Shown: positions 45,956 through 57,517 of the stretch, one piece after another | Numbering within the stretch: the first letter of the stretch is position 1 | How the letters are laid out: each line of letters begins with the position of its first letter | NCBI GenBank assembly: GCA_012184525.1 | Contig: WOFQ01000009.1 | Span: 1-64,000 of the forward strand | From: Xenoacremonium recifei | Taxonomy: Eukaryota; Ascomycota; Sordariomycetes; Hypocreales; Nectriaceae | DNA length: 64,000 nt | Reading direction: 5' to 3' | Program-made: the position numbers and the translations under genes | Notes under the pieces: generated by a model | The model's database searches: none | The model's input: only the letters and a program-made list of their open reading frames with translations | What the model was told of the DNA's origin: nothing

Positions 45956-47728
45956 TTACTCTACAGGCAAGATGTTATACACGCAACACTGACCCTCCCG
46001 ATCACCAACCACCAACGACTTTCCGTCTCCCGAGAACTTCAGCTCCGTCACACGGCTCAGTGTATCAAATTGTTCGAAGCCTGCCCTTGGAACGCTCTCA
46101 TGCTCTGTCGCATTGGGGTCCGGCCATGACCAGACCTGCTTGCCGGTGATGACATCTAGAATCACCAAGGATCCTCTTCCACCCATGAATGTTGTGCTAG
46201 CGTGACAATATGCCACGAACCGACAGTCGGGCGAGATGCACGACGTTGTATTTGGGATCCTGAACGTCCGGGTTTCATTAGACGTGAGGTCCCAAACCAG
46301 GACATACCGATTCGGCACGGGGACTGGAGACAAATTGTAGGTCTGCTCCCCCTTTGACGATGTGGCCGCGATGATGCGATAGCTGGCCGGTATCCAGATG
46401 GACACGACGTTACTTCCATACGCCGCCAGCTCGCACGGGATGGCCGTCTCGATCTCGATATGCTCCCACGGCCGGGCGATCATGTATGGCACGCTCGAGA
46501 CATCGCCGCTGGCACGAATATCCCAGGCCACCAGCAAAGTCTCGCGATCAGGTGGTGGATGACCGGGACGAGGTGGCCGCGGGCCAGCAGCAGCAACGAG
46601 CATGGGACTTGTCGCCGACAAGGCCAGCTCCGGATACTGAATTAAGAACGGTAAGTCGGCTTTGCGCAGATCAATGGTGCTGGTAAGCGACAGCGGCTTC
46701 TTCCCAGCAGAGTTACCATATAGATCAATCGTCGACTTTGCGCCGTGATAGACGGCCAATGTGCTCCATCCAGAGCCAAAAGCCCCAAAGTCACCTCCCG
46801 TCCAGCGGTCCGCATTGTCGATGCTCTGGAGGGACTTCTTATCGGCCCAGTTCCAGACCTCGACGGAAGTACCGAACTTAGTGGCAATAGCGATGAGATT
46901 GGCTGGTTCAGACAGAATGGCATGGCTTCGAATGAGGTACTCGCGGGAACGAGACTGCGGTTCGGTATAGGCCTGGAACTTGAGGACGCTCTGAACTGTG
47001 CCGTCAGGCACCGAGCATACCCTTATGGAGTTCTTGCCATGCTTGCTGGCGACGATTGACGACGTGACCGAGAGGTCGAGGTAATGAACTGTATTGGTCT
47101 TCTTCTTCTTGTCGGCCTCGAACTTGTGACGGAACTCGACATTAATCCTCGCTGGCTGCTGGAGTGCCCTCTCGGGAATTCTAGGCGGTCGACCAGGACC
47201 GGACTGAGAGTTCTTGCGAACAGAGGAACGGATGGACGCTCTGTCGGGAATCGAGTTTGCCCCAGATGATTGCGAGAAGCGCGTCGAGTCTATGGAGGCC
47301 TTGTCGAAGGATGTCTGCGAAGAAGCTCGTTTCGGTGCCTTCGGCGGTGGCAGTGGAGGAAGTGGTTTCGAGGGCGGCGGATAGAGGCTGAAGGCGGAGA
47401 CGTGCGACGAGGCATTCGACGGAGGGCGATCCGACGGCCTGCTTACGGGACGCGGCGCTGATCTTGGAGAGTTGCGAATCTCATTGCTCAAGGGCCAGGG
47501 TGCGAGAGGACTCTGTGGTGAAGGCGTTGAGATGGGCGAAAGAGGTGAAGGGAGGGTTTCCGTGGTGTACGAAAAGTCCGTGCCAGCCTGCCTCCTCGGC
47601 GCTGCCGCCTCGTATTGTCGCGTGCCCGGCTCGGCGAAGCTGCTGTAACCCCGTTGACTCGCGGGGGAGCTTGGCTGGGGAGGGAAGCGACTCCTATAGC
47701 CGACTCCATCGGCCATGTTGATCTGCAT
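45956..47728 (-). CDS. WD40/beta-propeller-like protein with disordered N-terminus
   Basis: Single exon, 590 residues, ATG at 47728 (a second in-frame ATG follows at residue 5). The first 190 residues are low-complexity, rich in Pro and Ser (PSPLSPISTPSPQSP, PPPSKPLPPLPPPKAPKR), with basic patches. From about residue 200 come repeated beta-strand units like those of WD40 or YVTN propellers: VHYLDLSVTSSIVASKHG, TSVEVWNWADKKS, LLVAWDIRASGD, RYVLVWDLTSNETRTF, GSLVILDVITGKQVWSW, and LKFSGDGKSLVVGDREGQCCVYNI at the end. It is probably a scaffold protein. Conserved across filamentous ascomycetes in my recollection, without an assigned function. Confidence 0.8.
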   Translation of the reverse strand: MQINMADGVGYRSRFPPQPSSPASQRGYSSFAEPGTRQYEAAAPRRQAGTDFSYTTETLPSPLSPISTPSPQSPLAPWPLSNEIRNSPRSAPRPVSRPSDRPPSNASSHVSAFSLYPPPSKPLPPLPPPKAPKRASSQTSFDKASIDSTRFSQSSGANSIPDRASIRSSVRKNSQSGPGRPPRIPERALQQPARINVEFRHKFEADKKKKTNTVHYLDLSVTSSIVASKHGKNSIRVCSVPDGTVQSVLKFQAYTEPQSRSREYLIRSHAILSEPANLIAIATKFGTSVEVWNWADKKSLQSIDNADRWTGGDFGAFGSGWSTLAVYHGAKSTIDLYGNSAGKKPLSLTSTIDLRKADLPFLIQYPELALSATSPMLVAAAGPRPPRPGHPPPDRETLLVAWDIRASGDVSSVPYMIARPWEHIEIETAIPCELAAYGSNVVSIWIPASYRIIAATSSKGEQTYNLSPVPVPNRYVLVWDLTSNETRTFRIPNTTSCISPDCRFVAYCHASTTFMGGRGSLVILDVITGKQVWSWPDPNATEHESVPRAGFEQFDTLSRVTELKFSGDGKSLVVGDREGQCCVYNILPVE

Positions 47729-49426
47729 TGACCGTCCGAAGTAAATAGAGTTGCGATGTCAAGAGGGATTGCTGCAATCTCGGGCGTTAGCGAGCCTTCA
47801 GCTGCGTGAGGATCGGGGTCGGCGAGGATCCATCTGGGGTAGCCGCGGATCTTGAAGCATTCGACGGGTTATAAGCCTGAAGAACCTCCTCCACCAGGGC
47901 AGACTTCTCGCCTCTGGGAAGGGCTGACTAGGTCCACAAATGAGCGGAAGACCTTGATCACAGCCTGCCGTGAACCGATGTGTGCCATGGGGTTGGGGCT
48001 GCAGCAAAAGAGGAGATGTTCTTCATCACGCCTCCCTCCACCAACGCCAACGCCCCAGGCCATCCCTCATCCTCCCGCGTCTCGCTGCTCCGGATCCCGG
48101 TAGCTTGGTCTGGAGAACGGCCATAGCGCGAGCACGCTTTAGGGTTGCTGCCGACGCCACAAGGCTTCTCTCGGGCCAGGCTCGCCAGGGATCCTCCAGC
48201 CCTCCCCCAGCGGCTGCGTGTGACAGGCAGTTTTGTGTGGGAGTTAGCCCCGCGTTACGTGAAAAAGGGCCGAAGAGGGCAAGGGTCTGGCCACCTCTCA
48301 TGACGGCTCTGGAGGGGCGAGCGCTGGCGAGGGGGGCCGAAGCCCCGGTGCTAGAAGCCATGACTACTCGCTGGCGAGACGGACGAGGGGTCGTTCAATG
48401 GGATGAAAGCCACCGGTCGGTTGGTTCTCCGCGTGTCAAAAACGAGGGGGACGGGGATGCTTCACTTCACGGAGCCGCTAGTGGGCGGAATCATCTCGGT
48501 GACTTGGAGCTAGACGGACTGCCAACTGCGGCGTCCGGGGTCGAAATGGCAGCGTGATTTCTGGGATGGTGTGCCTGTGCCTCTGTGGAAGCAGCCGCTA
48601 TAATTGCTCCGTAGTAATAAGTAAGATAGCCTAGACGGATGACCTGCTGGAAAGGGCGTTAGAAGAAGAGTTTGGACGCCAGACTATTGGGGCGACTTGG
48701 GTGCTGGACCAACCGCCTCTTGTCCTAAGCGAAGTCTGAAGCGCCTCCTCGTCATTGTTAATAAGAATCTTTCCGCACACGGCTCGTTAGTTGCGTACAT
48801 CCAGGCGTAGTTTCACCAGTACATAGAAAGGCAAGCCTGCTCATGCATAATACTCAAAGAGGCACTGCCTAAAGGCATAATCAGATCATAAACGCAGAGG
48901 TAGGGTTACGTCCCGTTGGCAGGTTGGTTCAGTCTAACCTCGTCGCCAACAAAAGAGACCTAGATGCCCATCGTGTCCATATCCAGTGGTATCCCGTACC
49001 GACAGGAGACTCCGTCGAAACAACCTAGGCTTTCGGAGGGTGTCAGATGTCAGAACGCCACGTGCCGGGAGGGATATTAATTGCCCTGTGCCTCTGCAAC
49101 GGGATCTAGGACGTGTGAAGGATGATCCTGTGGAGTCACATGCATGAATCTCTACGATGAAGACCTGGCAACTCCTGAGTCTGCTTCCCATGTGCTAAGG
49201 CGGTAAATCGTCACTCCACTCTTCTTGGTGCCGGAAGGATTCCGAGCACTTTTTGCATGGAGTCTTCCTGAGACGCCCTATTGCCCACGGAATCTTTGCC
49301 TTCACTCTTTGCACTCTTTGATGAGACTATCAGACATTCAAGACGTCTCACTTTGCGGGTGGCTTGGCAGGATAAACGGGACAACGTTTTTGTCAGAGTT
49401 TGCTTGTTCGAACTCATTATTATTTG
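47729..49426. other. Long intergenic region, partly GC-rich
   Basis: About 1.7 kb. The first 850 bases are GC-rich and create long chance frames on both strands, none with family features. The rest has nothing recognisable. It probably includes the promoter and 5' leader of the WD40-like gene. Confidence 0.4.
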
Positions 49427-50719
49427 CTATGAAGGACGCCGCCGCTCGGTAAAGGGATACACTCGGTCCAGACTCCCAGAGCCAGCGGCATCAGCTGGTG
49501 TCGAAGGTATACTATGCAGATAATATTCGTCTCGAGTCCCCGTTCCAGCCATATCAGGCCGGCTATCATGTCCCCGTTGGAAGTCCTTTAGCAAGGCGTA
49601 GAAGAAAGCTGTATTCGCCACGATGCAAGCGCAGAGAATCTCAATTGAAGCCCACTACCAAGTAAATCAGTCAATGAAACCTGTCATGTACTGTTGAACG
49701 AGGACGATTTACCATTGAGCGTGACTTTTGAGAAATGTGTTGATTGATGATGAGAGGTATGCGGATGAGTGTGATTGCGACCACGACGAATGCGAGGCAG
49801 AAAAGAAAAACAAGCGGAATTCTCCTGGGAAAATTGTCAACAAAGAAGCAGAGCAGAGTTGTGAATTGCTGGATGACTGACGCTTTCATGTCAAGCTTGA
49901 TGTATCGGAGGATCGGGAAGGGGAAAATTATGAGGGCAAGGTCGGTGATAATGTTGAAGACGCCCATAGTCAGGAGGTTTCCCAGAGCTTGTTGGCATTT
50001 GTCTGGAGGCAGCGCGTTAGACTATGACCCTAGCATAGAGACAAGAAGAGAGGAAGCAGAAAGCAAGAGCAAAGATGAATGACGTACGGATCTCTAAGTC
50101 CCACCACCTATCGTTGGTCAGTACAGATACGGATGAGAGCAATCAAGGAGATTTACCAATTGATGGGGCGACATTCAGCCAGAGTTGGTATAAGGATGAC
50201 GAAGAACGTGACTACAATAAACCACCAAAGCAATTGGGTCGCTAGATGCCCCCAATGGAGGACGTGGACGAAGCGAGCGTAGAAGCTGAGCAGACATAGT
50301 TTGAGACACCACAAACTGTAGATTCCGTTCGTTAGTGCGCGACGGAACGGGCAGTTACGCTGTGGATCGACTCACAATAGCGCGTAGAAAATTCGTCCGG
50401 GTATCAGTAGCTTGTTGGACGTGATGTAATCTTCGCTCAACTGCGCAACAGTGAGATTCTGAGCCGCCGCCTGGGCCTCAGTTGGCGGTAACCGGGCATG
50501 ATCTGGGTTCAGCTTGAAGGAGAGTGAGATGCAAGTCGTGCGGCCGACTAGGGGTAGCAGGGCGAATGCCATGTAGGCATCGTCGACGTGCCAGGTGCGG
50601 TGGCATGACGCGTGGGATTTGCACCGAGATAGGAGCCGATAGCCGCAGCGCACGATGATAAGAAAGGAGCAGATGGAGGCGGAGGCGATGTCGAGAGCTA
50701 CATCCTCGGACAGGGTCAT
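49427..50719 (-). CDS. SAT4/rhodopsin-like seven-TM membrane protein (Pth11-related group)
   Basis: Five exons: 50719-50376, 50315-50157, 50107-50088, 50002-49713 and 49654-49427; introns are 58-85 bp and exon three is only 20 bases; 346 residues. Family hallmarks appear in order: WHVDDAYMAFALL in TM2, FYARF, ECRPINWWWDLEI, CQQALGNLLTMGVFNIITDLALIIFPFPIL, ITLIRIPLI and WASIEILCACIVAN. There are seven hydrophobic spans and a polar tail. This large fungal family (rhodopsin/SAT4 domain) includes Pth11-type receptors, but no CFEM domain is present here. It is presumably in the plasma membrane, ligand unknown. The stretch between KLDMKAS and IPLVFLF is 18 residues longer than usual. Confidence 0.82.
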
Positions 50720-52056
50720 GATTTCGCGCTGCTCAATGGCCGCGGCGATTGGAGTTGCGGTGCATACTCACTCGCCTTAGGGGACGGCCGTATCGAGTGG
50801 TGACAGCATCGGGAGGAGGAATTTTCGCGTTGCAGCTGGAGTGAAGGGTCAGGATACGACGGCATAACATAGTGGCGGGTGAGTGGATTTAAAGGGCTAG
50901 GGGAGCGTGCGTCTCAGAGAACACACTACTCCGTACTCCATAGGCAGCGGTAGACGAGGGAGATCAGAGGCTGGACCGATCCCGCAGCGCATCGTGCCAT
51001 TGGGTCACAGACCCCGCTGATCAGTTTCCGGGGAAAAGGGCGGGGAGGAGGAATAGGGGATCTCAGCCCAGTTGTAGAAGAGAGTGGGTGTTCAAGCTGT
51101 GGGCGTGATGGTTCCTGATTTGCATCGAAGATCATCGCATGCAGAGAGAGACACAGCTATCCATCTTGATGATTGCTGACGGTGGTCTCAGACCTTGTTG
51201 AGGGCCACGACTCAGGTCCTCGACTTGCCTGTCGACGATGCTGGACCAAGAGCGAGCTAGCGGAGGATCGCGGCCAGAGCTGCTGGAAGTAGGATCATGC
51301 TGTTAATATCATGATCAGGACCCGGTCGGCCCGGCATTCAGGATGGAGCCCCTGCGTCTGACTACAATTGATTTCTGAAATGACACGATGTCCATTGTCC
51401 GCACCCTACTGGCCGTTTTACGACCTTATAGCGACGCTCTTATTAACGCAGCCTGTATGGGACCGGACCTCGCTGAAAGATCAACACAAGACTGGCTAGT
51501 CCACCTCCGGCTTTCGCGGCGACTGAAACGGCTGCCCCTGACTAAGGTGCGTCCATAAGCGTAAGACTGGCGGAATGAGTTCCTCGTGGGCGCTTTGGTA
51601 GGGCCCGAGCGCTTCATGAATGCATAGTCCAGGGCCTGAACGTCACGGAAAACCTGCCCTAATTGGGTAGCAATCTGTGAAGATCGAAGAGCTGTTGTGC
51701 GCCTGTTCGTACCCCGCAAGATTGCTGACAGAATGATCAAAATAACTCTCGACGCAGAGTAATACGAGCTGGGCAATATGTTGCGCTCGTGAAGTGGTCA
51801 TTCCAGATAAGAAACACAAGGGGGATGATCTCGGACAGCCCGAGAGACATCTTGATGCACCTTCCCGCCCAGTCAGCATTCTTTGTCACGAAAGAGGCTC
51901 GAAATGAAACAAATCGCACGCGCGATAATGAACCCCAACACCAGTCTAATGTATTAAGCGTCGCTAAAGTCTAGACAACCCCATGCGCCCATCTGTTCGT
52001 GGCTTCAGTGAAAGCCAGCCTTCACAAACATACGAGTCAGCAATTGCTCTTCAAGT
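50720..52056. other. Intergenic, nothing recognised
   Basis: About 1.3 kb upstream of the SAT4-like gene and downstream of the MFS gene. Short minus-strand frames are present but none has conserved features. Confidence 0.4.
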
Positions 52057-53793
52057 CTACTGGTCCATGCCATCTCGAATGCGAAGAAAGTTCAGGTATC
52101 TGTCCTGGGTCCAACGTCGACAACTTTTGCCATAGATAATCATCGGTAGAGACAGCATCAAAATAACGAAGCTCAAAACGCCGAGTTCAATGAAACAGTT
52201 TCGAAGGCCAGTGTCCAGCCAGTAGCTGGCAACAAAGGTGAAGATCATGGCAAGCGTGTTGTTGATCACAGCAACACCCACCATACCCTCCAACACCATG
52301 TCTGGATAGCTGTCGGCGAGATAGGTGATGCTTAGATCACCAGCACAACCATAACCGAAGCCAATGAAGCCCAGACCGACGTAAGGAACCGGCCAGCTCC
52401 AGCCCTTGGCAGACCCGATGCCGAAAAGCCACATCCCAACGGGGAAGATAATCACGCAGAGGAACATGAGGTAGAGGCGGAATTCGCTCTCCATAATGCC
52501 CTTGTTGCGGCGGCTCATCCAGAGGAGGAATTGGTCGCTGCAGTAGCCTCCGTACAGACAGCCAATGACGCTTCCAATGAGACACGGAATGTTCATGTTT
52601 CCGACAGCAGAATCTCCATAGTTCCATGGCGGCCCGTACCAATTGTCCTCTTCAACAGTCAGGTAGAAGGACAAAGCGATATTCTGCATCCCCCATTGAA
52701 GACCGGCAAACCACACTGCCGGGAACGAAAAGACGCGCATCGTGTGCCACAGACGGTTGATGTATTGGGAGAAGCCCAGGCCCTTCAGGTTTGGGGCGGG
52801 CGTGATGAGTGCAATACGTTGCCAGTACGTCCTTGGCTGAGAGAATGAGATGGACAAGCGACGATGGTCCATTCCCGTACCGTAAGAAGCCTCCTCGTCT
52901 GCGACGGCTGTGTCTGCTTCCGCAGGAACGGGCAGAGGCGCACTTTTGGAATCTCCAACTTCGCCGGCAGAGGATGTCTTCTCGATGCCGCCGTTGGCGC
53001 CTCCATCGCTCGTCTTCGGCTGCACCGCCGTCCCCTCTTGCTGCTTCAGGTAGCGGTTGCGTTGGAACGAAGTCTCCTCAAGGCCGAAGTAGAAGAGCAC
53101 AAGCGTGCCTCCAGAGATGATGGCACCAAGATACCCAATCCAGCGCCAACCCAGGCTGCTGTCGGCAACATAGCTGCCGATAAGAGGGCCCAGGTAAGTA
53201 CCAATGGAAGTCGCAAGGGTGTAGATACCCAGCGAGGTACCGTTTTGGTGTTCAAACCAGATATCCAGGAGCGACAGCTGGACCACAGCTTCAGCAACAG
53301 ACTCAGAGGCACCGACGAAGAGCTGCGACCAGATGGTGCCGGCGGTGTTAGTGAGGCGGCCAAACCAGATGTTCCCGATGATGCTCCAGATCAGACCGAC
53401 GATGTACGGGATGCGGCGACCGTAGAGATGCACCGCGGGTGAGCTGAGAAGCGTCCAGTACCCGATGGCGATGAACAGGACGCCGGCGCCTGTGTTGAAG
53501 GCATCATAGCTGATGCCATACTCTTCGTTGACACCGTCACTGGCTGAGCCTGCGACGTTTGATGTCGCTGCTGTGAGAGCGACCACGTAACATACGAGAA
53601 ATGAGTGCCATGTCTTGCGCGCGAGACTCCAGTTCAAGGGATCGTTGGGTGACTTGGTTGGCTGCGGCACGAGAATAATGTCGCCATGCTTCTCGAGCCC
53701 GCTGTCACCAGAGACGCTGGCCCATTCATCCGTAAAGATCCGTCTTGTGCCCGGGAGCACTTCATCGAGTTCGTGCGCAGGCTGAACTGCCAT
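52057..53793 (-). CDS. MFS transporter (DHA1/Hol1-like)
   Basis: Single exon, 578 residues. The open frame extends further upstream, but the first ATG is at 53793, and the protein from there has the usual layout. The N-terminal DPLNWSLARKTW motif precedes TM1, typical of fungal DHA1 and Hol1-type carriers. Twelve membrane segments are expected, with a signature-like GRRIPYIVGLIWSIIGNIWFGR after TM2 and a long charged central loop of about 130 residues between TM6 and TM7 (QRNRYLKQQEGT to FSQPRTYW). It would export or import a small molecule at the plasma membrane with protons; substrate unknown. Intronless, unlike most genes here. Confidence 0.88.
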   Translation of the reverse strand: MAVQPAHELDEVLPGTRRIFTDEWASVSGDSGLEKHGDIILVPQPTKSPNDPLNWSLARKTWHSFLVCYVVALTAATSNVAGSASDGVNEEYGISYDAFNTGAGVLFIAIGYWTLLSSPAVHLYGRRIPYIVGLIWSIIGNIWFGRLTNTAGTIWSQLFVGASESVAEAVVQLSLLDIWFEHQNGTSLGIYTLATSIGTYLGPLIGSYVADSSLGWRWIGYLGAIISGGTLVLFYFGLEETSFQRNRYLKQQEGTAVQPKTSDGGANGGIEKTSSAGEVGDSKSAPLPVPAEADTAVADEEASYGTGMDHRRLSISFSQPRTYWQRIALITPAPNLKGLGFSQYINRLWHTMRVFSFPAVWFAGLQWGMQNIALSFYLTVEEDNWYGPPWNYGDSAVGNMNIPCLIGSVIGCLYGGYCSDQFLLWMSRRNKGIMESEFRLYLMFLCVIIFPVGMWLFGIGSAKGWSWPVPYVGLGFIGFGYGCAGDLSITYLADSYPDMVLEGMVGVAVINNTLAMIFTFVASYWLDTGLRNCFIELGVLSFVILMLSLPMIIYGKSCRRWTQDRYLNFLRIRDGMDQ

Positions 53794-54953
53794 CAATAAC
53801 CGCAGGCCTTTGCTCTGGCAGGGATGTACTCCGTAGGGTTTTTCGCAGCTAGACCAAGGGCTTGCTAGCTTTCCCGAGCCGCTCGCGCTGGAGGCTAAGT
53901 AGAACAGAGGAGGAAGGGTAGCGAAGTCTTTTCGTTGCTCTTGTTGAAGGGCTGTCAGCAGAACATCTTGGCGAACTGACAAAAAAGCAGACCAAAGACA
54001 GTAAACAAATTGACAGAAGCTTAAATTTGCGATGTAAGCAGTGTGACGGCCAATATTTCTCAGACAAAGTTCAAAAGGCGACGGGAACGAAAAATTTTCG
54101 CCCCTTTTGTATCTCCATAAACTCCATCAACTGACTCCATCTCGCTCTCGCCGGTGAGAAAAAAAAAATCACACAGACCAGGGAAAACCCCCACAAGCGC
54201 CTCAAGGATCCAGTCAGGCCGCAACAGGCAGTTCGGCTCCCGATTCGCCTTCTCAGGCAGCTGTTATCGCCCATAGTGGTACGTTTTGGCAGAGGATCGG
54301 GGAGACCTTGAGGGGTGGGGAGACTGATGTCACTGTGGCAAGGCGCTGTAAGAGGCCGGAATGCAACGTGAGGCGACACCGGGACGGGCTTTCGGTAGTA
54401 GAATGCAAGTTTATCTTCTTGCGATACCTATATCCTGGCTCTGATGCCTTGACTTCCCTTCAATTCGTCCTCTGGCATTGTGTTCTACGCGAGATAATTG
54501 ATCAGGGTGGCACCTGAGGACGGACGACCTTACTCCCTATGTGGTGTGATTCTCGGCGATATTGACAGTCTTCAGTTACTTCGTTGGAACCCTTGTTTAT
54601 CTTCATGTTGCACAAGCCAACTTCGGGCATGAGCTGTGTGCTTCAAGATGCTCCTGGCAAGCCAGCTAATCACCTGATGTGATGACGGCAGTCTGCGCAT
54701 TGCCATAAGCTTAATTCCGAGTATTCTGGAGCTGGTTGCCTCGAGATGTATCATAGGAACCAGTGATCAAGAGTATTCGTTTCCATCACTTCGAGTTTCT
54801 ACCTGATATGGTAATCGAAGCCAGAGGGTGGATTTGACCTTTTTTGACTCCTGGATTCCCGAAGACTCGGCATTCTTAGTGACGATGCACGTAACCTTTC
54901 ACAAGACCACATGAATCAACCCTATAATTCGATAAACCAACTACATCTATTTT
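53794..54953. other. Intergenic, nothing recognised
   Basis: About 1.2 kb: promoter of the MFS gene and 3' flank of the EthD gene. A run of nine or more A bases lies at 54161. No gene features recognised. Confidence 0.4.
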
Positions 54954-55448
54954 CTAGTCAAACTTCCTCTCGTGGACTGTGACCGGCTTTCCATTCTCTA
55001 CCACCCAGTAATCATAGCCGATCGTCATTTGGATATTCTCAACGTCGATGAACGCAAGCTCATCCGGCCGTATCTTCTCAGCATACTCGGGATCCTTGAA
55101 CGCATCCTCAAACGTCTTGAAGTCTTTGACATAAGCGTCACTTATACCATCATACTCTAGCATTGGCCGTCCTGCAGCCTTAGCCATTGCCTCTCCCAGA
55201 GCTTTTGTCTCTGGAGTGGTGTGATACTATTGGACGCAATCAGAAACCTGGGATGTACTGGTTGGCAGTTCTCCATTTTATATGCTTACTTGACGATACT
55301 CTATTACGCCGTGGCGCATCATGAAGTCGACGACCATTGGGCCATGCACTGTAGTCCAGTGCTTGTAAAAGTCGGCTTGTGACATTCCCTTCTTGCGCGG
55401 AATCAAGGTAGTGATACGAATGAGCTTTTCGGTCGACATTTTTGTCAT
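54954..55448 (-). CDS. EthD-domain protein (dimeric alpha/beta barrel)
   Basis: Two exons, 55448-55290 and 55226-54954, with a 63-bp intron (GTAAGC...TAG); 143 residues. Two in-frame ATGs exist (55448 and 55439); I use the first. EthD features are KLIRITTLIPRKKGMSQADFYKHWTTVHGP at the start, with the conserved HWTTVHGP, and a second half containing FEDAFKDPEYAEKIRPDELAFID. These small ferredoxin-like proteins act as cofactor-free monooxygenases, decarboxylases or ring-modifying enzymes in fungal aromatic and polyketide pathways. It is divergent from a zinc alcohol dehydrogenase, so the pair may act on one substrate. Confidence 0.85.
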
Positions 55449-55963
55449 ATAACCTCTTGGGACTTGGGAATTCTGCCTGCCTGATGCAGTGCGATTGCTT
55501 CACCTTGAACTTGAAATGTTTGAGGCTGCAAGAGAACCTTGACCACCAACCCACCCAATAAATACGGTCGCTATAAAATTGCCGTGGAATGTCTTCAGCC
55601 GAACTTAGACGCACGGCACCTTGGCTGGTTCTCTAGGAATAATTACCCCGCCTCTCTAACCTACAACACGGGTTTCAATCTCCGCGATCTAAGTGGAGAT
55701 GCAGTCGCCCTCCCATCACCTGAACAGATGAATGACCTTCCGGTGATTCGTCGATAAAAAGACGGTGTTCAAAGACCGACCCTGTTGATCGGTGACCTTC
55801 CATGCCCGAACTGCTGCGGGCCAAGAGCTGGCTGGTTTAGAGCCATGACAGCCATGGATGGCTATATATCCTAGTTGAAAATGCGTCTGAATAACCCAAT
55901 ACCAGGACGTCATCGAGAGCTAGTCTTACCATATTCATTATTTTTAAGATAAGAAATATCAAA
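55449..55963. promoter_or_regulatory. Divergent promoter of EthD and alcohol dehydrogenase genes
   Basis: About 515 bases between two divergent genes. No palindrome of the kind seen at 9.5-22 kb is present. The layout suggests shared control, presumably by the Zn2Cys6 factor encoded at 57518. Confidence 0.35.
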
Positions 55964-57081
55964 ATGATAGAAATCCCACAGACAATGCAGGCGGCGCAGT
56001 ATCACTGTCAAGATAATGCTTGCCACATCAACACGATACCCGTCCCGACACCAAAACCTTTCGAGCTACTGGTCAAAACATTATGCAGCAGTCTCTGCCG
56101 TTCGGACTTGATGAACTTTGAGTCTGACGAACTTGGACTGAAACCCACTGATCCTGACACTCCTCCTATTACCATGGGACACGAGGCGAGTGGAGTTGTC
56201 GTCAGTGTCGGATCGGAATGCGTCGGGTTTTCGGTTGGAGACGAAGTTGGATTTCTCCCGTCGACAAATGTGTGTTTCGATTGCGACGCATGCCAAGTTC
56301 ATCAAATATGGTGTGAGACCTACGGCGGTTGCAAAATGCCAGGTCATGGCTGTGACGGTTTCTTCCAAGAGTACATTGCCGTTCACTACCGAAATGCAAT
56401 TGTACTTCCAACCGAGCTTCCCGCTACAGAAGCCGCACCGATATTCTGTGCAGGCGTGACAAGCTATCAAGGGATTGTAAGCTTGGGGCTCCCTCCAGAC
56501 TCATGGATTGCGATCATCGGATGTGGAGGGTTAGGACATCTGGGTAAGTTGGAGCAGAACCTATCCTACAACGGCACGACTGACTCTTCGATTTAGGCAT
56601 TCAATACGCGGTTGCTAAAGGCTACAAAGTTATTGCTCTCGATGTTGTCGACAGTCAGCTGGAAATAGCCCGAGCCTGTGGAGCGAAATACGCCTTTAAC
56701 ACGAAGTCCGAACCGAAATATGTCGAGTCAATCAAAAAGATCACAAATGGTGGTTGTGAAGCAGTCGTCAACTATACAAACTCAAAGAAGTCTTATGATG
56801 AGGCGCCAAAGGTGCTGCGAACGAATGGTATTCTTAACGTCGTCGGCCATCCTCAAGAGCCGTTGACATTCACCTCGATTGATATTGCTTTGCATAAGTT
56901 TCGTATTTATGGCGCTTCAAACTCGGTCCCGGCAAATCTTAAAGAATGTGTTGACTTCTCTGTAAAATATGGTATCAAACCACACATGACGTTCTACCGA
57001 GGACTAGATAGTATTCATAAGATGATCAGTTTGATGCAAGAAGGGAAGGCAAAAGGTAGACTTGCTATCAGATTTGACTGA
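55964..57081 (+). CDS. Zinc-dependent medium-chain alcohol dehydrogenase
   Basis: Two exons, 55964-56543 and 56597-57081, with a 53-bp intron (GTAAGT...TAG); 354 residues. Catalytic-zinc residues are Cys45 and His73-Glu74 (TMGHEASG). The structural-zinc lobe has Cys104, 107, 110 and 117. The cofactor motif is GCGGLGHLG near residue 190, and an acidic Asp after ALDVVDSQ suggests NAD preference. It oxidises alcohols or reduces aldehydes in the cytosol, like fungal ADH1-type and cinnamyl-type enzymes. It lies between the EthD gene and a Zn2Cys6 gene, so a small pathway for an aromatic aldehyde or alcohol is possible. Confidence 0.92.
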
Positions 57082-57517
57082 TTGGGATAAACGTACTAGC
57101 TGCCGCGCCGATACTTATGAAGCTCCTGGATTCATTTAGATATCTTGATCCGGTCGTAGATATAATAGGCGAGAGTATCACAATATGTAAGGTGTCTCGG
57201 ACTCATTATCAGAGGCTTGATATCAATAGCTAGATCATGAGTGTAAACAAGCTCAGCTGCTCAAATCCGTTGGCCGAGCCGGTATCTAGTGAAATTCCAG
57301 CCTGGTTGATACGCTAATGACTCTTCGTGTCAGTTCACTGCTCTAATGGGTTAATGTGATGACTCCGGGTCAAGTTCTCCGCTCGCGCATCGCCGAATGA
57401 TGCGACTGCGGGGGAAATTGCTGGCTCTACACGCTTTGTAACGTACACAACGTGCATTGATACTACTCTTCTCTGGCTCGGTTGTGAACGCTTACCGACC
57501 TCAAGAGAAGCTTCACT
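57082..57517. promoter_or_regulatory. Upstream region of the Zn2Cys6 gene
   Basis: About 435 bases between the alcohol dehydrogenase stop and the regulator ATG. Nothing specific recognised. Confidence 0.3.

Noticed and set aside
47970..48557. 195-codon plus-strand frame in a GC-rich intergenic region
   Set aside because: It starts at a GTG, not ATG, has low-complexity composition and no conserved features; long frames are expected by chance at this GC content.
51426..51776. 116-codon minus-strand frame
   Set aside because: No conserved features; overlapping frames on the same strand look equally gene-like, which points to chance.
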